Shown piece after piece: positions 1 through 11,194 of a DNA stretch of 64,000 nucleotides (position 1 is its first letter; every line of letters begins with the position of its first letter). This DNA comes from Sycon ciliatum. Taxonomy: Eukaryota > Porifera > Calcarea > Leucosolenida > Sycettidae. The translations under genes and the position numbers were made by a program. The stretch covers positions 11,343,192-11,407,191 of the forward strand of contig NC_088653.1 in the NCBI RefSeq assembly GCF_964019385.1, written 5' to 3'. The notes under the pieces were generated by a model. It did not search any database and had not been told where the DNA came from. It worked only from the letters and a program-made list of their open reading frames with translations.

Positions 1-858
1 AAAGCTGTTTCTGACTAAGTTGTGGCTGCTGAAGACGATAAAAGTATCGGCAAGTCTGTACAGTTGTCCATTTGTTAGAAATAGCGATCTTCCGGTGCAT
101 ACGGAAATTGTACATGTACTCAAACCCAATCATTCTAGAGTATATTGGGTTTTTGCATACAAAGTCCGTTTTAGACTCCAGTTGGTGGCAGTCAGGGAGG
201 GTGGGAATAAAACATCATTCAGCTGAGTACATTGAAAAAAAGCAAAAATGTTTATGTAAAATTTAGGTGTACTTGCAAGGTCAGTGCGAGCAACTGTACA
301 AACACAATCAAATTGATTTTCATGCGAGTCTGTAGCATGGCTGTCAAACTTTGAGTTGTGTAATGTGGCGCTCAGTCCCTGATACAAATTTAGAGTCGGT
401 GCTACAAAAAATGAAAAGTACATTGGCTGTGTCATGTACTCAAGCGCAGCAGCAATTAGAATACAGTAGCAATGACTCTGGGAAAAAAGACAACAAACTA
501 TTTACATGTCTGTCTCAAGCGGCGCAGCAGCAAAGAATAGCAAAGAGCGACCAGAATGATATACAAGTGACACAACGAAATCATTTACATATTCAGCAGT
601 TTGCAAGCTTTGAAGTATTTACATATAGCAAAAAAAATCGGTTTATGACGCAGTAAACACATGCATCAGAGTTTTCCTCGCAATCCACAAGACAGCAGGA
701 TGAAGTAGGTCAATACACCTCTTGGATTTCAGTGTTGATGTCGTCATCATCATTGCAACAATCACTGCCAGCTCCATAGGAAAAGCCACTTGTACGGGCA
801 AGTCAACATGCGTATCATCAAACTAAAGTGATTGGGGAAATAATATCAAAATAAACAA
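1..858. other. Unassigned sequence, no supported gene
   Basis: I see only short open frames on both strands (at most about 100 codons) with no recognisable motif. The stretch is AT-rich with A-runs. It shows no similarity by eye to the repeats elsewhere in the window and no splice-bounded coding segment. It could be intron or intergenic DNA. Confidence 0.5.
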
Positions 859-899
859 TTAAACACAAAAGCAATAAAACATTGGTCTTATTGTTTTGA

Positions 900-1400
900 C
901 CAGGTGGTGATCAGGGAAATCAGTGGACCAGGGGACAACGCTGCACGATTGCCATCTGCTGGGTCGCCCGCCACAGCCGGCACCAAACCAGGCAATAACG
1001 CGGCACACATGCCATCCACCGGGTCCCCGCAGCATGAACACCATCCACCAGCCCTCGATGCAGATCCGGAGGGCTCTCATAGGTTCCCGTAAGCAGGAGC
1101 TGCACGAGTGGTTTGGTCGCTCGGATAGATGCAGCCAGTTCTACCCGAGCGTGGTGCTCTCGAGAACCGGGATAGCCTGACCACCAAATCGCAGGTTAAA
1201 CACCATCCCTCAGCAGGACCGGCGGCAACAGGCACTTGTTCAGCTTCCTATCGAGCTCATTCAACAGCCCAGGCGCGCACGGTGAGCCGCGCAGGTGATA
1301 AGCCCAGATCCCAGCCAAGCATTTGGTGAATACAGCAAAAGCAGCGTGCAGTTGGGTCAGTGCCATACCAGAGAGGTCATGACTCATCTAAGGCCTTCTT
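900..1400. other. GC-rich unassigned block with imperfect internal repeat
   Basis: This block is richer in G and C than its flanks. A short plus-strand open frame at 904-1092 contains two similar peptide units (NAARLPSAGSP and NAAHMPSTGSP), showing an imperfect tandem duplication of about 70 bp. No family is recognised and no start or splice context supports a gene. It may be an old transposon or satellite-like remnant. Confidence 0.35.
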
Positions 1401-1549
1401 CCACAGTTCTGGTTCTCTGCAGGATGCAGGCCGATGGAACTGCAACCGGTCGCCGAAATGTGCCATGAGGCGTTGCTTCACCGCGAAGGAATTCTGAACA
1501 TGACAAGTCAATCCTAGTTCGTCCAGGAATCGACGGTAACGTTTACATA

Positions 1550-1770
1550 CTAGTCTTCAGTCATATCTGTTGCGGAGTTACTCTGAGTCAGGACAGTAAT
1601 TTCAATCCACTCACACAATTTCATGATTGCCTGCGCCTTCACATCGCCATTCTGGGCCAGACCAGAATCCACTGCATCATTAGCAAGACGTTTCAGAGAC
1701 TTCTTGCTTACGTACAGTGAAAAGCAGCTACGGTGATACTTGATCTCATTCGCTATACCATCCTGACCAT
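1550..1770 (-). other. Unrecognised open frame with YHRSCF motif, abutting a LINE scrap
   Basis: A minus-strand frame of about 70 codons reads through 1770-1550 and contains IKYHRSCFSLYVSKKSLKRL. This is a His/Cys, lysine-rich pattern seen in many uncharacterised metazoan, often transposon-associated, proteins. The frame is fused at 1771 to a LINE-derived sequence, so its apparent start at 1819 is not real. It ends at a normal stop. I do not assign a function; it could be an exon piece or a transposon remnant. Confidence 0.3.
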
Positions 1771-2205
1771 ACTGGTCTGACGAAGCCTTTGTAGACTCGC
1801 TCTCTTCCACGAACATCAAAGATGGGGGCAGCTCTGTTCAGGAAGTGTAACCGCTGGTGTGCACGTACGGCTACAGAGCGCAAATGCTGGTGGAAAGACA
1901 ACTGTGTGTCGAACTGGACTCCTAGGAGCTTGAGCTCTGCTTCCTCAACAATTGGTACTCCATCGAAGGAGATGGCCGTGAGCTGCCGATGTGGCCGATG
2001 GTGAGGGCTTGGGATTTGGTGGGCTCAAATGAGATCTTCTAGGCTTTGCCCCAGGCGGGAGGTCATCCACTGCATGCTGCAAAACACGGCCTCTTTCATT
2101 CACGACTGCGAGACACTGATACAGCGTGGTGTCGTCCGCATGATCATTTTTGCAGACTATCTTTTATGTGCTCTGATTTTGCAACACAAGGTTGTGAGCG
2201 GTTCC
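1771..2205 (-). mobile_element. LINE fragment, internally deleted (family of the 13585-17689 LINE)
   Basis: The sequence nearly matches 14045-14357 (the region after the reverse transcriptase core) followed by the stretch near 15541-15620. It then jumps at about 2148 to sequence matching 16594-16646 (the linker before reverse transcriptase). Roughly 1 kb of the RT coding region is therefore missing. The reading direction is minus and no intact frame remains. This is a dead, deleted copy of the APE-type LINE described at 13585. Confidence 0.75.
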
Positions 2206-3160
2206 TAAGCTGGCCGGCCTGCATGCACCTGTACTAGGTCATACTCACCTTTCGTTCCATCGGCCTGGGTAGCTACTTGCGCGCAACCATGTTTGCCATA
2301 GCTACCCATGCCCTTTATATTGCGTTGTTTCCCAGTCGATCTCTCTCTCTCTTCGATAATCTTGCTCTCTTCAATATTCTCGCTTTCTCACTCTTCATCA
2401 ATGTAGTTGTTTCGTTTGTCTTGGTCTCTTGTCTCGTCGCCTATAATAAATGTCGTTCCCAATAACTTGTTCCCGTTGTCCGTTGTAATGTCTGGAGAAG
2501 ATGTCGTCAGTTGACCTTTTTCGGACTCAACATAACAACAACAGCGTAGTGAAGAAATTATGTAGCATTATTCACACATCGACGAGGAATAGCATTCAAA
2601 AATTGTACAGACAACATTTTCTTTCTGGAAACAAAGCATAGGATCAAACTTAAGTTTGTACAACGCTTCTAACACAGCCGAATGAAATCGACCTCTACCA
2701 CGTGACAGTATCGAGCAAACGTGATTACAGTACAACTCCCGACAATTAGCATACGTGGACAGATGGCTTTAGATAGATGAAGCACCACTCTGGGCTCTTT
2801 TCTTTGTTGTCCCCTCAAGTGTCCTGTCATCTCTCCTCTGCATGACATCATAGTACCCATCTCATGGCCTGGTGGAGTTCATTGTCCCTTCAGCTGCATC
2901 TCCTCCAGTATGATTCTTCATGGAGCTTCTCACTCTAGCTTCTCTAGTCTCAAAGTTCTGGTTTAATTTCGCGGTCTTCCACGTTGTCTAACATCCACTT
3001 TTGTTATTACTTCTATTGTCAATGTTACTCGGTCCTCTTCAGTACGTCTTCTCACTTGGCTTCATGTGACACTGATAGATCCTTTCACAGTTTTTTGGGT
3101 TTTTGACCAGGCCTTTCTCCAACTTTCACATTTCTCTGGGTTGACACCAGCCCAACACAT
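2206..3160. other. No recognisable feature
   Basis: CT-rich and AT-rich unique-looking sequence with only short frames. A hydrophobic 62-codon plus-strand frame at 2277-2465 reflects a low-complexity CT stretch and is not taken as a gene. Confidence 0.5.
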
Positions 3161-3771
3161 GTGGAGGAGGAAAAGCAAGTTGGCATATCTACACCGGAAG
3201 AGGATGATCCAACAGTAGACTGTGAATTTCATTTAGGAGGACGACCAAGACGACAACGAGACTCAAGCGCATCAAGCGGAACAACACATTACGGCACATT
3301 TTGGCGGATGCGTGCGCTTTATTATCATACTGTTTTTACAAATCACATACATCGTTATTTTGACGGCACAAAGCAGCAAGGCGGCAATGAGACATACGGA
3401 ATGGCACGGGTGGAGGAAAGGGAGGGGCAGTTTGCTGGCCATAGGATCTCGGCTTCATTGCTACCCAAGTTCGAGGCAAGGGGATCAACGGCCGGTGTTC
3501 ATAACGGCAGCATCCACACAACACAGACGGGAAAGGTGTCAGCTATGTATAGATGACACAGACCTGAGCCTCGTGACAACTCCGGACTTCTGGTCAAGGC
3601 CTCAATACTCCCGGCCATGGGAGTACGGAGACCGTCCGAAGCCCAACCGACAACACCCTACCAGCGCTGCGAGAGATGACCCTACACCCGATGGTGCTGA
3701 CAGCGCTTACAGAAACAGTACAGCATCAGCTGGCGCCCCCCCCCCCCCCCCCCCATTGATCAGTGCAGCTC

Positions 3772-4106
3772 CCCCGCTCCGCTGGCTAGTGACCAACCCA
3801 TTTGGTCTCACCAACAAGCTGGAAGCGTGGCAGCATGCACTGCTCAACGATAACGTTGACATAGCAGTTATGTCCATCAAGAGACTTGGCTCTGCAGCAG
3901 CAAAACAACTGTAGCTGGAGAGGCCTTGGAAGAACTGTGTGCTGAGCCTCAACTCCACCAGCATGTCTTGCAGCCGACTAGGGGTCTGAACACCCTGGAC
4001 CTCATCCTCTCCAACATGCCCGTTTCTATCGACACCACTGCCAAAGCGCCACTTGGTTGCTCTGACCATGGGGTTGTTCTTGCCGTTTTTTATCTCACCC
4101 CTGATG
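3772..4106 (+). pseudogene. LINE endonuclease remnant (APE-type), internally deleted
   Basis: The N-terminal part reads LVTNPFGLTNKLEAWQH, the usual opening of APE endonucleases in this LINE class. It then loses most of the catalytic centre. After a stop near 3912 a second frame gives the C-terminal part with LNTLDLILSN and GCSDHGVV, the latter being the conserved S-D-H motif. The metal-binding glutamate region and the central GDFN block are missing, so this endonuclease is dead. Confidence 0.75.
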
Positions 4107-4639
4107 CTTAGCAAGCTACCTCCAGGACTGTCTGGCGCTACAATCAGGCAGACTGGGGGCGCTTCTGACTGGTCCACCATTGCGACTGACGACCCTGAAG
4201 AGTCCTGCAGGAAGCTAAGTGACGTCATCTCCAGCGGGATGCAGAAATTTATCCCCGCCAAGCAGCTTGTTTCCCGCCCAGCAGGCCCCATATGGTGGAC
4301 TCCTGAGTGCACCACAGCATTTAACGGTAAAGACAAGGCATGGAAGGCCTGGAGACGCAATATTGTCAGCGAAGCCCACAAGGCTTGCTTTACGAGCTCA
4401 GTAGAAGATGATATCCTCGCGAATGTGCGAGCTCGCACATCCTGGGAACTGAGAGTTCGTCGGAAACTGTCACGCGGAGGCCTGAGAGACAAGCAAGGGT
4501 GGTCAGTGCTCAAATTTGCTGCTGACGCCAGTCACGGCTCACCTTTACCATGCCAGGTGGATGATACTGGTCACCATTTCGATGAATGCTGCCAAAGTGA
4601 AATACCTTGGTCCCTATTTCGACAATAAACGTAGCCTTG

Positions 4640-5506
4640 GAGATGATGATTTGGGCCCGGGGGGATCTCCCTCATGCTCGTCAACCCAGGGTCACCCCAC
4701 TTACCCGAATCTACTTCCGCCTGCAAACAGTGAAACGCCTCCTGAACCAGCTCGACGTTGGCAAGGCGTCCAGTCCGGACAACATCCCTGCCCGAGTGCT
4801 CAAAGAGTGCTCCTATGAACTTGCATCGCCTCTCACGTCCCTCTTCGCCCTGTGCTTCCATAAGGGTGCTAAGCCAGAGGCCTGGAAGAGTGCTCGAGTT
4901 GTGCCAGTGTACAAGAAGGGCAGCCTATCCAACCCTTAGAATTACCGCCCAGTCTCCCTCCTCCTCATCATCTCCAAAGTGATGGAGCGTTTTGTGAACT
5001 GTCAAATTGTGAAGCACCTTGAAAAACATCATCTCCTGTCAACCAAGCAGTACGGATTTCGCAGTGGCCTTTGAACAGCGGACCTACTAGCAGTACTTGG
5101 GCATGACTGGTCGCTGGCGGCTGGTTCTGGTGGCTGTGCCCACGTCCTGGCTGTCGACATTGCTGGTGCGTTTGACCACGTGTCGCACCCTGGCGTCCTA
5201 CACAGAGCGGCCACTCTCGGTATTGGCGGTGGCCTGCTGCAGTGGCTACGGGACTATCTACGGAATCGCACACTAAGCGCAATCGTCAATGGACAGGAAT
5301 CTGCTCAATTCCAGATTAAAGCTGGCGTACCCCAAGGCAGAATTCTGGCACCCACCTTATTCTTGATGTATGTCAACGATGCTGAGACCTGTCTTTCCCC
5401 ATCAACGCGAATGGGTGTGTACGTAGATGACACCACGTTGTACACCATCATACGATCTAGAAATAACTCAGTATTGCAGACATGCAAGCTGGCCTGGATC
5501 GATTGA
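4640..5506 (+). pseudogene. LINE reverse transcriptase remnant with YVDD
   Basis: RT motifs occur in order. KASSPDNIPARVLK opens finger domain 0/1. A stop at about 4937 precedes NYRPVSLL, another stop lies near 5073, and the sequence continues through GVPQGRILAPTLFL to the active-site YVDD at 5420-5431. The aspartate pair is intact. The in-frame stops and a frame change before 5180 make the whole chain non-coding. Confidence 0.85.
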
Positions 5507-5649
5507 GTAGCTGGGGAGAACAATGGCTGGTTCGCTTTGAGCCGACAAAGTCTGGTGCATATTGGCCACCACCGCAACCCCTGGCCACTCCCAGAACTAA
5601 CAATCAGAGCCCATGATATTCCCAGGGGGACGAGCTGAAGCTCCTGGGA

Positions 5650-6054
5650 GTGACTTTCGACAGCAAACTCACCTTCAGACGCCATCTTCGCAATGTTTTT
5701 CTTCGTGCTGTCGCCCGGCTAGGATTTCTGCGTCGAGCATCACGTTTCCTTGGTCGTGAAGGACGCTGGACAACGTACAGAGGCTTTGTATGCCCTGTAC
5801 TCGAATACACACGACTGATATGGATGGGCGCAGCCAACTCTCACCTGCAAAGTCTCGACCGAGCACAGCGGAAGGCTCTTTCTATCATTGGTTCTGACGC
5901 CTTGCTGCAGAGGGTAGCTGCCCGCCGCCAAGTGTACGCTCTAACGTACATGTACAAGCTAATGTGCCTTCAAGACCGTGTCCGCCATCAGCATCAGCTA
6001 CAAACAGTGTTCATCCTTGCGGCCCCCAACTTTCTCGAGCGTTCGTTCCCATAA
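5650..6054 (+). pseudogene. LINE ORF2 C-terminal region
   Basis: About 134 codons continue the same LINE after the RT core (FDSKLTFRRHLRN, then FVCPVLEYTRLIWMGAA). This is the conserved post-RT block of CR1/jockey-like elements. The frame stops at 6054 without the final part seen in the 9005 copy, consistent with 3' truncation. Confidence 0.8.
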
Positions 6055-6330
6055 ATAGGGTGTAGTGGATGAATGAAACAGGCTTCCGCATAAAATGTGT
6101 CCGGAACTGATGCCCCAGTTTTTTTTTTCTACAAAATCCACATATCTCCAGACACTGGGGTGAATGATGTTGAAGTCTATCTTATCCTTCAAGACGAAGG
6201 TCCACCGCCACTTGCATCAAAATAATTGGTTCTTGGCTGTGGACTCCCTGTGAGGCTATGTCACCCGTTAACTACGTTCGTGCATCATCTCTTTCTTGTT
6301 TCATTTTATTTCATTTCTCTTTGTCGTGGC

Positions 6331-6374
6331 TCTCTCTCTTTATCTTTCTCTTTCTCTTTCTCTCTCTCTCTCTA

Positions 6375-6423
<49 letters not shown>

Positions 6424-6485
6424 TTCTTTCTCTCTCTCTCACACACACTCTCACTCTCACTCTCTCTCTCTCTCTCTCTCTTATT
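6331..6485. repeat. CT microsatellite
   Basis: A run of CT dinucleotides with TTTC and CACA interruptions. The serine/leucine-rich open frames over it on one strand and Arg/Glu-rich frames on the other are artefacts of the repeat. Confidence 0.95.
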
Positions 6486-6737
6486 CTCTCTTGACCTCCC
6501 TCCCTTCCTAGCTGCATTGCTATCGATGCCAGGTCGTAGACTATGATTCCGAGACCTCTGGTCGGATGAGCCTCGCCAACCACATCGGAACATTGCCCCT
6601 TCTCCCCTTTGTCTTGTTGTCCAGTGTCATTTCAGTAAACTCTTGTCCTCTTTCCCTGATTATTGGAAGGGCTATGTTTGCTAGTAAAAAAAGGAAGAAA
6701 GAAAAAGGTGCTCCACAGAAACAACATAAAATTATAA

Positions 6738-7190
6738 TTACATAAATAATGCAGGTGGGGGGGGGGGGGGTACTAAGGGGTAAATAGGTAAAATATGAGA
6801 GAGTCTAGAAGTGAATGGAAGAGGGAACAGAGTTAGAGCATTTTCGTCTTTTGTCTTTAGTTCGTAGCCTGTCCTTTGCCCACTCCCAGTGGGTAAAGTG
6901 CAGGTGGGCATTGACTTTCTCTTTGAACATCTGCAATATTTCTTTGGTGACGGGTTCAGCAGAACACACTGCGGGAGCTGGTTCCAGACCTCCACAACGT
7001 GCTGAGGGAAGGATGAAAGTACATCATTCCGTTCTCTGAGGGGGAGAGTGGGGGCCAGCTAAAACTGGTGTGATGAATGCAGTTGTGTGCTATGGCTTGA
7101 TGTGTTGGTAGCTCAGGATGGAAGACGGGCGAGGAGCATATCTGGGTCAGTTGAACAATGGAGCTTGTACAGAAAGCAGAGTGCTCCAAG
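6738..7190 (-). mobile_element. LINE 3' end fragment (ORF2 C-terminus), minus strand
   Basis: Minus-strand frames contain the LINE C-terminal signature VWNQLPQCVLLNP, the final block found in many APE-type LINEs. Upstream in the same direction, an out-of-frame portion runs to 7190. It ends beside a poly-G run near 6757-6770. It is a diverged relative of the 7205-7890 fragment. Confidence 0.65.
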
Positions 7191-7204
7191 CGTTCTGTGA
7201 ATGC

Positions 7205-7890
7205 CTAGGCAATGGAGGTTTTTCTTTCTTTTTTCGTTTTTCTACATTGATCACGGCTCTCGGGCATAGACAAACAAATTGCATAGTGGGAGCATAGTGA
7301 TGGTGAGGCTTTCTGGCCTAAGCCGACCTGAGGTCTCGACGTCATGGGGACATAAAACGCACCAAAAAGAAAGAAGAAGAAAAAATGAAAGAAGTGACAG
7401 GTACATGACACTAAATGTTAGGAGGAGAGACAGTACACTAGAAGGAGGGGATAGATAAGACAGAAAGTGTTAGGAGGAGAAGGAGAGAAAAGAAGGAAAC
7501 ACGTTATTGGAATGAGTACATGGAGCGGAATTTGAAAATCATGGGGTGAGGCAGATATGATGCTGATACTCAGAGATGATCATGTGCCCACGATCAGTCG
7601 TTGTTCTTCAAACAGCGGTTGGCTGCAACTTTGAAATGTTGCAAGTTCTTGGTGCAACATGGACCAGAGAAGACTCCGGCGGGCAGCTGGTTCCAGATGG
7701 GGAAAACTGCGCGAGGTAAGGCTCGACACAGGCTGTTTCGGGAAGGGGCTGGAAGTTCATTTGCCAGTCGGTGTGCGTGGGCGTTACATCTTTGAAACGC
7801 ACTACGGGTGGAGTGGACTGTTTGGGATTGGGGCTGCTGGGGTGGAAACATTCTCTGTAGAAGGCGATGTGCATCTGGACAATGCATATT
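7205..7890 (-). mobile_element. LINE 3' end with 3' UTR, same family as 9005-12055, inverted
   Basis: This is close to the reverse complement of 11350-12030. It holds the ORF2 C-terminal block (WNQLPAGVFSGPC, ending LKNND) at 7887-7594, followed in the minus direction by the 3' untranslated region to about 7205. Paired with the plus-strand copy at 9005-12055, it forms widely spaced inverted LINE copies. It is 5' truncated. Confidence 0.8.
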
Positions 7891-8290
7891 GTACAGGAGG
7901 CAAAGGTACGGTCCCTAACCGATTAGGCGATGGCCACCCTGTTGGATGGGGCGAGCCAGAGTGGTTTGTGCGCGGGAGGACAAAGCGCATGCAGGTCACA
8001 CAATGACACCTGGAGTCCAGCACTCGAGAGGGATTCCGGAGGAAGCCGAGATGCTGCGATCCTCGAATAGCCAACTTGGAAACATATACCAGATCTCTTC
8101 AAGACATTGGACTTACGAGCCCGTTTGAGGTGACGCAAGTAACTTATTATCGCTTTCCAGGCTAATGAAGCTAAGGAAAATGTTGATAGGAAAAACTTCA
8201 GGCTCTTCAACAACGTTCTGAAAACGAAACTTCTGTACCTTCTCCTCAGGTGATATATAAGCAAGAGCAAAAAAGATCAAATACAATGAA
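7795..8290 (-). repeat. Ankyrin-exon module, copy C, left part
   Basis: This block is similar to 45745-46275 and to 60630-60921 plus 61974-62215. It starts inside the LINE C-terminal scrap and ends at 8290, where a 3.9-kb insertion (8291-12164) present only in this copy begins. The module resumes at 12165 and leads to the ankyrin exon at 12533. A GTAAGT match on the minus strand lies at 8116-8111, but a convincing exon could not be built there. Confidence 0.7.
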
Positions 8291-8294
8291 TTAT

Positions 8295-8502
8295 GAACTC
8301 GGATGGTGAGCCAATTAAATTATGGTTGAAAAGGAGAAGGACAAAATGTTACGAGTTATGACTAACTGTCCACCGACCACCATTTTGTCGCACTCGCTGA
8401 CTGTATAAGATATGGTTACGTTGGTGGATAGTTAGTCATAACTCGTAACATTTTGTCCTTCTCCTTTATCACCATAATTTAATTGGCTCACTATCCGAGT
8501 TC
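8295..8502. repeat. Long hairpin repeat (MITE-like foldback)
   Basis: Two arms of about 90 bases are near-perfect reverse complements. The left arm starts GAACTCGGATGGTGAGCC and the right arm ends GGCTCACTATCCGAGTTC. They enclose a short loop with TTTTGTCGCACTCGCTGACT. Half of the same repeat recurs at 12063-12163. No coding capacity is present. A target duplication could not be fixed. Confidence 0.8.
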
Positions 8503-8581
8503 AACTTTGCACACCTTAAGAGCCGCCATAACCTATGCGACGAAGCGTACGTAGTGTGGAACAACTTGTTACTGCACATAA

Positions 8582-8887
8582 CTAGTCAATCATACTTAAA
8601 TGATACAGTGTAGTGAAGTTCAATAGACTGTTGACGTTTCGGTTTGTCACAATTCGTCTTCGCTTAGCTTCCCCTTTTCTTTGTTTTCCACATAAACTTG
8701 AGCCTCCCAAGTTGGGTGGTTTGTTGCGTCGTCGAGATTTAGTAAAGCCGGTATGTCCAATAGTCTTACTAGTTTCGTCATTATCCAGCAACATTTGGTA
8801 TTCTCTGTTGCTGTGGCGCGTAGCTCGTGCTCTTCTTAGTTGCGCTTTCCTTCCCCTCTTGGACCTTTCCGAACCTGAGCCTTCCAA
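8582..8887 (-). other. Unrecognised basic open frame beside LINE
   Basis: A minus-strand frame of 101 codons is rich in Arg/Lys (for example KRGRKAQLRRARATRHS). It lies between the hairpin repeat and the start of the LINE endonuclease. It has no recognised family. Two related sub-stretches (near 8700 and 8880) suggest internal duplication. It may be a transposon-derived sequence rather than a gene. Confidence 0.2.
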
Positions 8888-9004
8888 GTTGAAAGGTTGT
8901 TGGTTTGTGCGCCTTGGAGAAGTGTTGGAGCTAGTAGTCAGGTCGCCGAATGTCTCAGTACTCCTTGTCAGTTTTGTGCCATTTTTGCCGCAACTCTGCT
9001 ATGA

Positions 9005-9370
9005 TAGTTGCTGGGACTTCAATGTACATAACCAAGAGTAGCTCCACAGTAGCAGAACAACTAAAGGTGTGGAGCATGCAGAGGACACGTGCTACATGCG
9101 CGGTGTTGAACAGCTACTAGCCTAGTCGACCAACCACCGCACGGCTGCAACATACTGGCCCAGATGATGTCCGACCTACCCGTAGAATCATTTGTTTCTG
9201 TTTTGCCACCTCTTGGCAAATCTGACCATGCCTGTCTACTTGCCGACTTCCAGATCCGTGCATCACGCGAGCCTCCCATATCAAGATTTGTATGGAAGTA
9301 TCAGCTTGGAGATTGGGCCAGGCTCCGACACTTCGTCAGAACCACCAATTGGGCAGCTATTGCTTGAACT
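9005..9370 (+). pseudogene. LINE endonuclease C-terminal remnant
   Basis: Frames contain WDFNVHNQE, a diverged GDFNVHN catalytic block, and downstream PLGKSDHACLLADF with the S-D-H motif. Stops and shifts lie between them. After 9370 the linker motif WRTPECTAAT follows at about 9475. The N-terminal third of the endonuclease is absent. Confidence 0.7.
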
Positions 9371-9928
9371 GATCCAGACTTGTCATGCAATAGCATCTCA
9401 GAGACGAACCTGGAGGGTATGAAGAGATTCATCCCCTCTAATACCCTGAAAACCTGTGCATTCCACCCTCCATGGCGGACCCCTGAGTGCACTGCTGCCA
9501 CAGTGAGGAAATGACGTGCATGGAGATACCTGAGAGATGACACGTCTGACGACGATCGACAGTCAGCTTACCACAATACTAGGCTCCCAACGGTTGCCTG
9601 TCTCAAAACTGCGGGAGTGCTTTCATGGCAAAACTGAGACAGAAAATGACCTCAAAGCAGCTGCCACCCAGTGACTGGTAGCACACCGTGAAGTGTGCCT
9701 CTGGCAATGGGCGTCGTCAGTCTGTTCCGACATTACGTGATCCCGATGGACGTGAGTACACAGCCGGCACAGACAAAGCAGAATGCATGGCCCGCTATTA
9801 TGGAAGTAAATGCAGTCTTGGCCAAGATGACCTGTCAGCCCCATTCCCATATGTCAGGCCTCGAAATGAACCGGCTCTTTCGGATGGCCGTTTCCGTGTG
9901 ACTGCTGTCGAGCGCACCCCTTGGCAGT

Positions 9929-10235
9929 AAAAAAGTAACGTAAATTATCGTGTCTGTTCCCGAAGGGAATTAACGACGGCCGCTAACACCAGATAAACCC
10001 TAGCGGCAGATGCAGCGCCTAACGGTGGGGGTGAGTGGATAAGTCTCACAACCATTGGCACAAGTGCCGAAAACGACCTCATTAGCTGCATCCATGTACC
10101 CCTTGTGCCTGGCCACAAGTTCCTAGTTGACTGTGGGCTGCAGCACGGCTGGAAAAACCGCTCCCAGGCAGGACTTGAACCAGGTACCTCTCGTATCTCA
10201 ATCATGGTCTTTGACCAACCCACTGTGCCTGCCTG
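9929..10235 (-). mobile_element. tRNA-derived SINE inserted in the LINE reverse transcriptase
   Basis: 307 bp are flanked by a 6-bp direct repeat GGCAGT (9923-9928 and 10236-10241) that interrupts otherwise continuous LINE coding sequence. On the minus strand the head has a B-box GGTTCAAGTCC (10181-10171) and an A-box-like TGGGTTGGTCAAAG (10222-10209), spaced as in a tRNA promoter. The body of about 200 bp is unrelated to tRNA, and the 3' end has a short T/A run. It would be transcribed by RNA polymerase III and mobilised by a LINE. I do not identify the SINE family. Confidence 0.75.
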
Positions 10236-10239
10236 GGCA

Positions 10240-10993
10240 GTTCAACCCATCAAAAGCTACCGGGCCAGATGGGATACCGGCACAAGTGTTGAAAACATGC
10301 TCTGCTGAACTGGAACAACCTCTTTCTACACTGTTCACACAATGCTTCCAAACTGGGATACAGTCCAAGACATGGAATATTGCCAACATAGTCCCTATAT
10401 TCAAACGGAAATCAAAGTCTCTACCCTCCAATTACCGTCCAGTTTCGCTCTTGTGTATTCTGTCCAAAGTGATGGATACAATCATCAACAGAACAATAAC
10501 TAATTTCCTCGAGTCGAACAACGTCTTCTCCACAAGACAGCTTGGATTTTGCCATGGCCATAGTGCAGCCGACCTCCTCTCCAGCCTCCACAACCAGTGG
10601 CTGCATACAGCCGGGAAGAAAGGCGCAGCACGCATACTCACCATTGACATAGCCCGCGCGTTTGATCGCGTATCACACCCCGGTGTGCTACACACGTCCA
10701 ACGTAAACGGCTTGCGTGGGCAACTGCACCAGTGGCTCAACAGCTACCTCATTGAACGCTACCTTCAATTGGTCATTTGTGGCCAGACATCCTCAAGGCT
10801 CCCAATTCAGACTGGAGTCCCCCAGGGCAGTATTCTGGGTCCGACTCTCTTCCTCATATACGTGAACGACTGCGAAGACCACGTACCAGCCGGTGCTGAC
10901 CTTGCCTCATTCGCAGACGACACTACACTGCATGCCAACATCACCTCCACCACCCAAGCCCTCCAGCTAGCAGTCAACAACATCTCCCTCTGA
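10240..10993 (+). pseudogene. LINE reverse transcriptase, core intact, with FADD
   Basis: About 250 uninterrupted codons carry the RT core: KATGPDGIPAQVLKTC, NYRPVSLLC, a FDRVSHPGVL palm motif, GVPQGSILGPTLFL, and active-site FADD at 10910-10921. The frame is open through the SINE border upstream, giving a spurious start at 10127. It stops at 10993 shortly after the active site, so the thumb region is out of frame. This is the best-preserved LINE RT domain in the window. Confidence 0.85.
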
Positions 10994-11194
10994 AGTCAAG
11001 AATGGAAGATAGAAATTTGAACCAGCCAAATCCCAAGCACTGGCTGTTAGCTTCCACCGCACGGATCTAACCTGAGGGAACAAGAGGAGCTCAGGCGTCA
11101 GTTTTGATGGTCAGCTTACCTTCCGGCGCCACCTTCGTATCGCAGCCCTCCGGGCAACACAACGACTTGGCGTTTTGTTTTAGGCTTTCCACCT

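Larger units (their letters stand above)
3640..6060 (+). mobile_element. Decayed APE-type LINE (CR1/jockey-like), plus strand
   Basis: Remnants of a non-LTR retrotransposon lie in the order endonuclease, linker, reverse transcriptase, C-terminal region. Each is broken by stops or frameshifts. Upstream sequence (3161-3640) is open in places but not recognised. A poly-C run of about 18 bases lies near 3737, just before the endonuclease start. The RT motifs (GVPQG, YVDD) resemble those of the LINEs at 9005 and 13585, but this copy is a separate and more diverged lineage. Its 3' end is truncated near 6054 with no tail. Confidence 0.85.

Noticed and set aside
2277-2465. Hydrophobic 62-codon frame as a membrane peptide
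   Set aside because: It lies over a CT-rich low-complexity stretch and has no conserved context.
6226-6593. Ser/Leu- and Arg/Glu-rich frames
   Set aside because: Produced by the CT microsatellite.
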